This document shows, piece by piece, positions 36,331 through 44,500 of a stretch of 64,000 nucleotides of DNA. Under the pieces are notes generated by a model. That model worked only from the letters and a program-made list of their open reading frames with translations, did not search any database and was not told where the DNA came from. The position numbers and the translations under genes are program-made. This DNA comes from an uncultured Oscillospiraceae bacterium (GTDB taxonomy: Bacteria > Bacillota > Clostridia > Oscillospirales > Oscillospiraceae): assembly GCA_934631005.1 (NCBI GenBank), contig CAKTXA010000005.1:27930-91929 (forward strand), given 5' to 3'. How positions within the stretch are numbered: the stretch's first letter is position 1; each line of letters begins with the position of its first letter.

Positions 36331-36341
36331 GGAGGCGGCAT

Positions 36342-37436
36342 ATGCCCAAAATCAATCGTTTTCAGCAGAGGAAGGATGAGTATCTGAGGCTTGACCAGCG
36401 TGACCGCCGCCGCTTCTGGGCGGACGGGATCATGAATAACGCGCTGTATATCCTCATGGCCATCTTTGTCGTTTATACGGCGATCAAAAACAAAAACTTT
36501 GTATCTCCCGGTTCTATCGCGAACATCGTCTCCCTTGTGGCGGCATCGCTGCCAATGGCACTTGGGATCGCAGGCTGTATCGTTCTGACCGGCACGGATC
36601 TATCCGGCGGACGTGTGGTCGGTCTGACCGCGGCCGTCGCGGGGGCGCTGCTGCAGGATCGCCTGATCACCCGCAAGCTCTTTGCAAATCTTCCGGAGAT
36701 CAACACGGGCTGGATCCTTTTGACGATCCTGATCGTAATGGCAGTCGGCGCGGTCATCGGTCTTGTAAACGGCTTCTTTGTGGCGAGGTTCAGCTTGCAC
36801 CCCTTTATCGTCACGCTCGCCACGCAGCTTATTACATACGGTCTGATCCTGATCTTCTTTATGCTCAACGACAACAACGGTCAGCCGGTTTCCGGCCTGT
36901 CTCAGGCGTATAAGGACGTTGTTTCCGCACCGCTGTTTCAGTTCAAGACGCAAAAGGGCGCAACGGTGTCCATTCCGCTGTATGTGCTCTATGCCGTCCT
37001 TCTGAGCGGACTGATGTGGTTCATCTGGAACAAGACCGCCTTCGGCAAAAATATGTTCGCCGTCGGCTCCAACGCCGACGCAGCCCGCGTTTCCGGCGTC
37101 AACGTATTCTGGACCACCGTGATGGTCCACACGCTTGCCGGCACCATGTACGGCGTCACCGGCTTTATCGAGGGTGCGCGCATCAGCTCTATCACGCAGT
37201 CCGCCGGTCTCAACTATGAGTGCGATGCCATCGCGGCCTGCGTCATCGGCGGTGTCTCCTTCGTTGGCGGCACCGGCAAGATCAGCGGCATCATCCTCGG
37301 CGTCTTCGTCCTGCGCATTATCTTTGTGGCGCTGTCAATGCTCCAGATCGACCCGTCCATGCAGTATATCATCAAGGGCGGCATCATCCTGGCCGCCTGC
37401 TCGCTGGATATGCGCAAGTATCTGGCGAAAAAATAA
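36342..37436 (+). CDS. mglC: Sugar ABC importer permease, MglC type
   Basis: The protein has 364 residues with about ten hydrophobic segments. The family pattern of the RbsC/MglC permeases is visible: GIAGCIVLTGTDLSGGRVVG, GLVNGFFVARFSLHPFIVTLA, FAVGSNADAARVSGVNV and ACVIGGVSFVGGTGKISG (the EAA-like cytoplasmic loop). The ribosome site is AAGGAGGCGGCAT. It completes the mgl operon and acts in the membrane with MglA. The gene looks intact, with no terminator with a T run directly on the plus strand. Confidence 0.95.
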   Translation: MPKINRFQQRKDEYLRLDQRDRRRFWADGIMNNALYILMAIFVVYTAIKNKNFVSPGSIANIVSLVAASLPMALGIAGCIVLTGTDLSGGRVVGLTAAVAGALLQDRLITRKLFANLPEINTGWILLTILIVMAVGAVIGLVNGFFVARFSLHPFIVTLATQLITYGLILIFFMLNDNNGQPVSGLSQAYKDVVSAPLFQFKTQKGATVSIPLYVLYAVLLSGLMWFIWNKTAFGKNMFAVGSNADAARVSGVNVFWTTVMVHTLAGTMYGVTGFIEGARISSITQSAGLNYECDAIAACVIGGVSFVGGTGKISGIILGVFVLRIIFVALSMLQIDPSMQYIIKGGIILAACSLDMRKYLAKK

Positions 37437-37510
37437 GCTTGACGCAAGGCTATCAGGCGCTGTGCCTGCAGATGTACATTTGCATTCAGAAGCTTAAACT
37501 GTAGGACACA

Positions 37511-37547
37511 AAAGCGGCAGGAGATGGCGCAGCGCCATCTCCTGCCG
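37511..37547 (-). terminator. Long perfect hairpin between mglC and the 88-residue gene
   Basis: A 16-bp inverted repeat (37515-37530 with 37532-37547, CGGCAGGAGATGGCGC) is followed by GCTTTTGTG on the minus strand, so it best serves the minus-strand gene at 37,564. The plus side ends in As. Confidence 0.75.
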
Positions 37548-37563
37548 AAAAAGAGTTCTGGAA

Positions 37564-37830
37564 TTAGGAACAGGACTGCAGCAACGCCGCAGTTTTGAGG
37601 CTGACGCTCATCAGCTCGCGCTGTGCCTCTCTGGACATCTGGCCGGTGGGCATCAAAAAGCGCAATGCCTTCTGAATCCGTGAAAGATCGCCTGCGGAGA
37701 GCTGCTGCATGTACAGATGCTTCAGTACGTGCACATAGGAATCCCTCAGCGCGGCAGATACGGTCGGGCGAAGAAAATAGTTCGAGATCAGTCCGCCGAT
37801 CAAAGCGGCCTCATTGTCGGTATACTGCAT
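37564..37830 (-). CDS. Small cytoplasmic protein of unknown function, 88 residues
   Basis: The product reads MQYTDNEAALIGGLISNYFL near its start and ends with SLKTAALLQSCS. It is mostly helical with no signal or membrane segment. ATG 37830 has the strong site GAGGAGGCACATC, whereas the longer frame has none. It lies between mglC and galT2 on the opposite strand, with its own terminator. I do not recognise a family. The helix content and small size would suit a regulator or adaptor, but this is a guess. Confidence 0.65.
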   Translation of the reverse strand: MQYTDNEAALIGGLISNYFLRPTVSAALRDSYVHVLKHLYMQQLSAGDLSRIQKALRFLMPTGQMSREAQRELMSVSLKTAALLQSCS

Positions 37831-37961
37831 GATGTGCCTCCTCAGTGTGGTTGAAAACAAACAGGCGTATAATACCACAAGATACTGTGTTCCGCTATTC
37901 GCAAAGTGACGAAATATTGGGTGTAAAATTGGCGAAAATTCGAGTTGACAAAATGACACAG

Positions 37962-37987
37962 CCCCGACTCGGAATGCCGAGCCGGGG
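37962..37987. other. Hairpin in the leader before the element galT
   Basis: An 11-bp stem with one A-C mismatch (37962-37972 with 37977-37987) and loop AATG. No T run follows. It lies about 55 bases before the start codon and may be part of the leader RNA. The rest of 37,831-38,040 shows only a TATAAT (near 37,870) without a good -35. Confidence 0.4.
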
Positions 37988-38040
37988 TCGCCGTATGATA
38001 AAAATGTATTTCTGCTGTAACAGAACGGAAAGGAGTGTCA

Positions 38041-39543
38041 ATGAACCCAAAGACAGTATATGCAGCGCTGGACTCGCTGCTCGATTACGCGAAGGACTGT
38101 GAACTGTTGCACCCGCTGGATGAGACGTTTGCGCGGAACAGTCTGCTTGCGGAGCTGGGACTTGACAGCTACGAAAAACAGGCGGAACGCCATAGTTTTC
38201 CAGAATGCCTGAACCTTCTCTGCGATCATGCGGTTGAAAATGGGCAGATCAATGACACGATCGCCGAACGCGATCTGTTCGATACGAGGCTCATGGGCTG
38301 CCTCACGCCGCGCCCCTCTGAGGTGGTGCGAAGGTTCTGGTCGCTCTATGCAGAATCCCCGAAAGCGGCGACAGACTATTTCTACAAGCTGAGTCAGGAC
38401 TGTAATTACATCCGCCGCGACCGCATCGCGAAGGACGAGCACTGGACGGCGCAGACAAAGTACGGCGAGCTCGAGATCTCAATCAACCTCTCAAAGCCGG
38501 AAAAAGACCCCAGAGACATCGCTGCAGCGAAGCTCAAAAAGGCGTCCGGGTATCCGAAGTGCCTGCTCTGCGTTGAAAATGTCGGCTACGCCGGGACGAT
38601 CTCGCACCCGGCGCGGCAGAATCTGCGCGTCATGCCGGTGACCGTGAACGGTCAGCCGTGGGGCTTTCAGTATTCACCGTATGTCTATTACAATGAGCAC
38701 GCGATCGTGATGAACACCGAGCACACGCCGATGGTCATTGACCGCTCGGCGTTCGACAAGCTGTTTTCGTTCGTCGAACAGTTCCCGCACTATTTTCTCG
38801 GCTCAAATGCCGACCTTCCTATCGTCGGCGGCAGCATTCTGGCGCATGAGCACTTCCAGGGCGGACGCCACACGTTCCCGATGGAGAAGGCGGAGAAGGA
38901 GTTCAGCTTCGAAGTCCCGGGCTTTGAAGATGTGGACTGCTGCATCGTAAAGTACCCTATGACGGTGTTGCGCCTGAACTCTGAAAATAAAAACCAGCTC
39001 TGCGACCTTGCGGGTAAAATTCTGGCGAAGTGGCGCGGCTATTCTGACCCCGAAGCGATGATCTTCGCAGAGACCGACGGCGAGCCGCACAATACCATCA
39101 CGCCGATCGCGCGGATGCGGAACGGCAGGTACGAGCTTGACCTCGTGCTGCGGAACAACCTGACAACGAAAGAACACCCGATGGGGCTCTATCACCCGCA
39201 CGAAGAGCTGCACCACATCAAGAAGGAGAACATCGGTCTGATCGAGGTCATGGGCCTGGCGATCCTGCCGGGCAGGCTGAAAAAAGAGATGGCAGACCTC
39301 AAAGCGGCGCTGCTGCATGGAGAAGACCTCCGGGCAAACGAAGAGCTTGCCAAGCACGCGGATTGGGCGGAAGCGTTTATGAAGTGTCATCCGGAGTTCA
39401 ACGCGGATAATGCCGTGGATATTATCAAGCTCGAGATCGGGCAGGTCTTTGAACAGGTGTTAGAGTGTGCGGGCGTTTACAAATGCACAGCAGATGGGCG
39501 GGCGCATCTCAGAAAATTTTTAATGGAGATACAGAATGGATAA
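38041..39543 (+). CDS. galT: UDP-glucose--hexose-1-phosphate uridylyltransferase, element copy
   Basis: This is a 500-residue type-2 GalT. The conserved blocks of the chromosomal enzyme are present (DLFDTRLMGCLTPRPSEV, NYIRRDRIAKDEHW, AHEHFQGGRHTFPMEKA, YHPHEELHHIKKENIGLIEV), but the sequence is clearly diverged and lower in GC. The start ATG 38041 has GGAAAGGAGTGTCA upstream. It is followed by galK with an 8-base overlap, so the gene order is galT-galK, the reverse of the chromosomal galK-galT. It converts galactose-1-phosphate formed from galactose brought in by Mgl. Confidence 0.95.
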   Translation: MNPKTVYAALDSLLDYAKDCELLHPLDETFARNSLLAELGLDSYEKQAERHSFPECLNLLCDHAVENGQINDTIAERDLFDTRLMGCLTPRPSEVVRRFWSLYAESPKAATDYFYKLSQDCNYIRRDRIAKDEHWTAQTKYGELEISINLSKPEKDPRDIAAAKLKKASGYPKCLLCVENVGYAGTISHPARQNLRVMPVTVNGQPWGFQYSPYVYYNEHAIVMNTEHTPMVIDRSAFDKLFSFVEQFPHYFLGSNADLPIVGGSILAHEHFQGGRHTFPMEKAEKEFSFEVPGFEDVDCCIVKYPMTVLRLNSENKNQLCDLAGKILAKWRGYSDPEAMIFAETDGEPHNTITPIARMRNGRYELDLVLRNNLTTKEHPMGLYHPHEELHHIKKENIGLIEVMGLAILPGRLKKEMADLKAALLHGEDLRANEELAKHADWAEAFMKCHPEFNADNAVDIIKLEIGQVFEQVLECAGVYKCTADGRAHLRKFLMEIQNG

Positions 39544-40645
39544 GACCTATCACTTTTTCGCGCCCGGCCGCACCGAGATCGGGGGCAACCACACCGACCA
39601 CCAGCACGGCTGCGTGCTGGCTGCGGCGGTCGATATGACCACGACGGCGGAGGTGACACTGAACGGCACGAAGCGCATCCGCGTCAATTCCGAGGGCTAC
39701 AAGCCGGTCGAGATCGACCTGAGCGACCTCGCCGTCAAAGGATCCGAGAAGAACACTACAGCGGCACTCATCCGCGGCGTGGCGGCGGCGTTTGCCCAGC
39801 GCGGCTATAAGCTCGCAGGCTTTGACGCGAAGGTCAGCTCGACCGTGCTGCCCGGCTCTGGTCTGTCCAGCTCGGCGGCGTTTGAAGTCCTGATCGGCAG
39901 AATCCTCAACGGCTTGTTCGCAGATAATGCAGTCTCTGTGATCGAAATCGCGCAGATCGGTCAGTATGCCGAAAACGTGTATTTCGGCAAGCCATCCGGC
40001 TTGATGGATCAAATGGCTTCCAGCGTCGGCGGACTGGTCTTCATTGATTTTGCAGACCCGAAGCGTCCAATCGTCGAGAAGATCGATCATGATTTTGCCC
40101 ACTGCGGCTATACGCTCTGCATCATTGACTCCGGCGCGGATCACGCCGACCTGACGGCTGAATACGCGGCGATCCCGGCGGAGATGAAGAATGTCGCAGC
40201 GTACTTCGGAAAGGCTGTTCTGCGCGATGTGGACGAGCAGGAATTTTATGCAAGACTTGCCGACGTGCGCAAAGCGATCGGTGACCGCGCCGTCTTGCGC
40301 GCGATGCACTTCTTTGATGAGAACCGGCGTGTACAGATGCAGGTGCGTGCGCTGAAGAATGACAATTTTGCAGCATTCTTGAACTACGTCAACGAATCCG
40401 GCAACGCATCATGGGAGCTTTTGCAGAACATCACGCCGCTTGGCGCAACAGCCCATCAGGAGATGGCCTTCACGCTGGCGCTGTGCCGGAAGCTGCTTGG
40501 CGGCGAAGGAGCCGTTCGCGTCCACGGCGGCGGCTTTGCCGGAACGGTCCTCGCATTCGTGGCGAGTGAGCAGTTTGAGCGGTTCAAAAATGCAATGGAC
40601 TCTGCAATCGGCAGCGGCAGAACACAGAAGCTGCATATTCAATAA
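39536..40645 (+). CDS. galK: Galactokinase, element copy
   Basis: The protein has 369 residues. GHMP kinase motifs: GRTEIGGNHTDHQHG, LPGSGLSSSAAFEVLIG, and VHGGGFAGTVLAFV near the C-terminus. It is shorter than the chromosomal copy (394) mainly at the N-terminus. Its start overlaps the galT stop, with GGAGATACAG as ribosome site, so the two are translationally coupled. Together with the importer it gives the element a self-contained route for galactose down to UDP-galactose. No epimerase gene is carried. Confidence 0.95.
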   Translation: MDKTYHFFAPGRTEIGGNHTDHQHGCVLAAAVDMTTTAEVTLNGTKRIRVNSEGYKPVEIDLSDLAVKGSEKNTTAALIRGVAAAFAQRGYKLAGFDAKVSSTVLPGSGLSSSAAFEVLIGRILNGLFADNAVSVIEIAQIGQYAENVYFGKPSGLMDQMASSVGGLVFIDFADPKRPIVEKIDHDFAHCGYTLCIIDSGADHADLTAEYAAIPAEMKNVAAYFGKAVLRDVDEQEFYARLADVRKAIGDRAVLRAMHFFDENRRVQMQVRALKNDNFAAFLNYVNESGNASWELLQNITPLGATAHQEMAFTLALCRKLLGGEGAVRVHGGGFAGTVLAFVASEQFERFKNAMDSAIGSGRTQKLHIQ

Positions 40646-40797
40646 TATCTGTATAAATTATTCTCCTGCAACGTTGATATGCAATATAAAATAAGCGTCC
40701 GCAGCAGCTTTTCCATTGTATTGAGCGCTGGCTGCCGCTCACCTCGTTCCAATGCGGCGATATGCCTTGCGGTATTTTCCCCTGAAAAGAAGCGCGG
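40639..40797 (-). pseudogene. Remnant of an XRE-type helix-turn-helix regulator
   Basis: Reading the minus strand gives FSGENTARHIAALERGERQP, then ALNTMEKLLRTL, and ends at a stop near 40,639. ISRRHIAALERGERQPSLNT-type sequence is the recognition helix and following loop of XRE/Cro regulators. The expected first half of the domain is missing; upstream there are stop codons and frame changes. It overlaps the galK stop by a few bases, so it was cut down by rearrangement. Confidence 0.6.
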
Positions 40798-41288
40798 TCT
40801 GCGCCTCCGTTGGTGACCAGCAGCCTAGAACACCAGTAGATTCTCTCCCTGCTGCAAGGCCGCCTTCAAACGATCGTCAGTTGTACGGCATCGAGTGGAA
40901 CTACCGGCGAATATTATTAGCGTCCGTCAGTGTGCATACGCTACCGCCAAAGTGTCCAGTGAGATGGTCACGGCGATCATGGCATCGCTGGCGTAAAAAG
41001 ACAGTGAGTCGATTTCAAGTAATGCTCGATGGGGCGTTCAAAAACGAATGCCGGATGGAACATTTATCTCGTCCTCTGTGCCAAAATCGTATTCATGGTA
41101 AGCTTCAGTAAAAAATATTCGAGTCAGCTTCCTAAGCTTGTTGCGCAAATCTCCCATTTGCAATTTGTTTGCAAATAGAACGAAAAATGATGATAAAGAA
41201 TCGAATAAAGTGAGAAGATGCGCTTTTCCGGGCTTATTTGCAAATAAAACCTGAACCTGCTGATACCGCTTGACAAAAAAGCCCCTCG
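40798..41288. other. Gene-poor remnant region before the internal repeat
   Basis: About 490 bases hold no intact gene. One short minus-strand piece at about 41,036-41,110 reads TEAYHEYDFGTEDEINVPSG, then IRF and a stop; it looks like the C-terminal end of a lost protein that I cannot name. The remainder has many stops in all frames. The part next to the repeat (41,150-41,280) is AT-rich. This looks like the eroded end of a mobile element. Confidence 0.45.
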
Positions 41289-41425
41289 CCCGCAGCCATA
41301 AATCGCCGTATTTCGTAGGAAATACGGCGATTTCTCTACATTTTTGTTCGATTTTTCCGTTTTACTCATTTGCAATTCATGTTACCCGTGGAGTCCTTGC
41401 CCTGATTTGCTGGGTATAAACTCCA
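41289..41425. repeat. Internal att-like direct repeat (copy of the tRNA-fMet flank)
   Basis: It matches 17,429-17,566 along its whole length apart from about ten differences and one missing T. It begins with a diverged form of the tRNA 3' end (CCCGCAGCCA against CCCGCAACCA). The hairpin after CCA is perfect here. It forms the right end of the integrase-bearing element and may be the left end of the next. Confidence 0.88.
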
Positions 41426-41458
41426 GACAGCCTTTGGTTTTTCTGCTTTGGAAAGCAC

Positions 41459-41490
41459 GGCGGCAGTCAGAGCATGGTCTGACTGCCGCT
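41459..41490 (-). terminator. Terminator of the GH29 gene
   Basis: Stem CGGCAGTCAGA (41461-41471 with 41478-41488) is followed on the minus strand by a TGCTTTCC-type sequence. It is nearly the same as the terminators at 20,669 and 26,581. Confidence 0.72.
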
Positions 41491-41514
41491 GCCGGGAGGA
41501 GGATAGAGGCGATT

Positions 41515-44500
41515 TTATTTTAGCGTAAAGCTTTTTCTCGCAGAGGGCTCGAACATTCTAAGCAGGATCGCCGCGGCCTCGCTGCGCTTGATGGTGCTCT
41601 CGGGGCGGAACGTGCCTGCCGCGTCGTTGCCGTGCAGGATGCCCGCGCGGTAGAGCTCGTAGATCGCCGCTGCGAACGCGTCGCCGAGCTTCACGTCGGG
41701 GATCGCGTTGTCCGCCACGGTGTTGAGCTGCTCGTAGTGCTCCAGCGCGCCGTGGAAGATGTGCACGAACACGCCGCGCGTGACGGGCGCGTTCATCTGC
41801 TCCCGGCTGTAGCCGGCATAGCGCTCCTCCAGAATGCCGTTTGCGATGGCGTAGCTGACATAGCTGTCATACCAGTTCCCCGCGCCGTTTTTCAGGCTGA
41901 CCTCGCCGGTGCGGTCAAGCTGGTGCAGCGCGGCGGACAGCTTGATCGCCTGCGCCACGGTCAGCGTGGAATCCGGGGCAAAGCGTCTGCCGCCCACGCC
42001 GTCGATCAGACCGTTTTCATGCGCGCGGTAAACGCTGCTGTAATACCAGCTATCGTGCAGCACGTCGATAAAGTGCGTCTGCTCCGCAGCGGTCTGAGAC
42101 TGCCCGGCGTCCTCCCGGACGGAGGGTCTGCCGACCGACGCGTTCGAACCACCGCCGGACGGCGCGGGCGGTGTGATCGTCGGAGCTTGGACGATAACGG
42201 CTATGCTGCCCATCCAGTCATTCCCATCCAGACTGTACCGCACCGTGTAGGTCATAGGCTGAGTGCCTTTGTTTTCAGGCAGAGTCAGCCTTACAGTCTG
42301 CGCCGCACCTGTGCCGGTCGTTGTGCCGGTGATGTTATCGGCGGCTTTGACCTGAATGCCGTCAGTCAGGTCCGTGCCGGTGAGCGTGACTGTGATCTCA
42401 CCGCCGTCAGAGGGAAGCTCCGTGGGCGTTACGTCATAGCCGGTCACCGTCGGGTTCGGCGGTGTGACCGTAGGAGCTTGGACGCTAACGGTCTTGTCGC
42501 CCGTCCAGTTAATCCCATCCAGACTGTACTGCACCTTGTAGGTCATGGGCTGATTGCCTGCGTTGGCAGACAGCGTCAGCCTTGCCGTCTGCACTTTATC
42601 CGTGCCGGTCGTTGTGACGGTGATGCCATCGGCTTTGACATGGATGCCATCAGTCAGGTTCGTGCCGGTGAGCGTGACCATGATCTCTCCGCCGTCAGAG
42701 GAAAGCTCCGCGGGCGTTACGTCATAGCCGGTCACCGTCGGGGCAGGCGGCGTGACGGTGTCCGTCACCTTGACCCGGAAGGTATCCGTGTAGTTCGTCC
42801 TCTTCTTCGTCACCGTGATGTCGATCATGTTGCCGACTGTGTCCAGCGTTGTCGGCGAGACCTCATACTGCGCGTCGCTCAGCGGGATCATCGTCTGGCT
42901 GCCCGCATGACCGGGGAGGAGAAGCTCGTAATCCTTTGCCCGCCAGTAGCTCTCATTTTGGTTTTTCCATTCGTAAATGACAATGGTGTCAAAGGTCTGC
43001 GGGGCGGTCCAGTCAAGCTGCACCCACACCGGCATAGCCTGCCCCGCCGCCGCAGCCCAACGGCTGTTGTTGCTCGTGTCGCCGTCATTGATCTTGCTCG
43101 GCGGCAGGTCCGCATTCTGATGCCAGCTGTTTGCGGAGGCGGTCGCGCTGCGCGCCAGATTTGCGCCGGTCACCGCGCCGTTGTAGACCTCGACTTCGTT
43201 CAGACAGGGGGTCTCAACACCCTGGTCAATGCTCTTGAGCAGAAGCCGGAGCGAGGACGCCGTCACGGGCTGCGGCAGCTTGATCTCCTTGCGCTGCCCA
43301 AGCCCGGAACCGGTATAGATGGGCTTCTGATAAATATCCGACACGACCATCCCTGTGGGATCCAGCGTTTCGTCCTTCGTGTATTCCAGCTTGTCCGGCT
43401 GCTTTGTCACACGGATCCCGACGTAGTGATGCGCGTCCAGCCCCTCCTCCAGATCACGGATGGTGACTGTAACGGGCGTCCAAACGCCGGTGATCAGCCC
43501 GGTCTCATTCAGTCCCGGAGTAATATCCAGCGTGAATTGCAGCGACCCGGTCGCGTCGGTATCGCGATGCAGCGCGATCTGAACATCCTTTTCCGTATCG
43601 CCGTCTGCAAAGCTGATCGGTTTTGGATCTGTGTCAAAGTGCTTCTGGATCGCAGAGCCGGGGTTCGGCTCCACCACCGCGTGAAGCGTGCCGGCCGTGC
43701 CGCCCTTGCGGACGACGGTGACCGTCAGCGTTTGACCTTCGTCCTTTTTGTATTCGCCCTGGTCAAAGTCCAGCAGACCCTTGCCTCCGTTATTGAGCGC
43801 GTACAGGGCGTCAAAGTCCACGGTGCCCTCCAGCACCTTGATTTTCAGCGTATGCTCGCCGTCTGTCAGCGTGTCGGGATAGCCGACCTCGCCAAGCCAT
43901 TCGTCAAGCGCGTGCGTACCGCGCAGCTCGTGCGGCTCACCATTGTCCACCTGAAGCGTATAGCGTGCATTTTCGCTGCCGCCCTTGAGGATGGCATAGG
44001 TGCCGGTGAACTTCACCAGCAGCTCGCCGCTGGTGTTGTCACCGCGGAGATAGCTGCCGCCGACGGCGCGTCGGTCGTTCACCGTTTGCCACGCGCCGGG
44101 CGTTACGTTCTGCGTGCTCGCGCTGTCGATCTCGTTCAGACCGTCCGGCGCGCCGCTGCCCTTCTCAAAGCCCTTGGACGCCTTGTATGCGCCAAGCTGG
44201 CTGATGACCGGCGCAGCGGTCACCCCATTGTCGGTCATGCCGGTCAGGGTGACCTTCAGCTCCGTCGCGCGGACGGGGTAGTCCAGCACGATGCGGCGCG
44301 CGCCGACGGACTGGCCTCTGCCAAAATCCATCCATTCGCCGGTACCGTTCCGATACTGGATGGTAAAGCTCTCGATGCGCTGACCATGGTTGATCTCTTC
44401 CTCGATCGTCACCACGTCAAAGGTGACCTCCCTGCCGAAGTTCACGCGGAGGCTGGCGGTCTTTGTTCCCGCCTGCGCCGCCCAATAGGTGACGTTCTTG

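Noticed and set aside
20669..41490. Three similar hairpins as insertion-sequence ends
   Set aside because: Each follows an SLH-glycosidase gene on the same strand at the same distance from the stop; they are terminators. No transposase is present.
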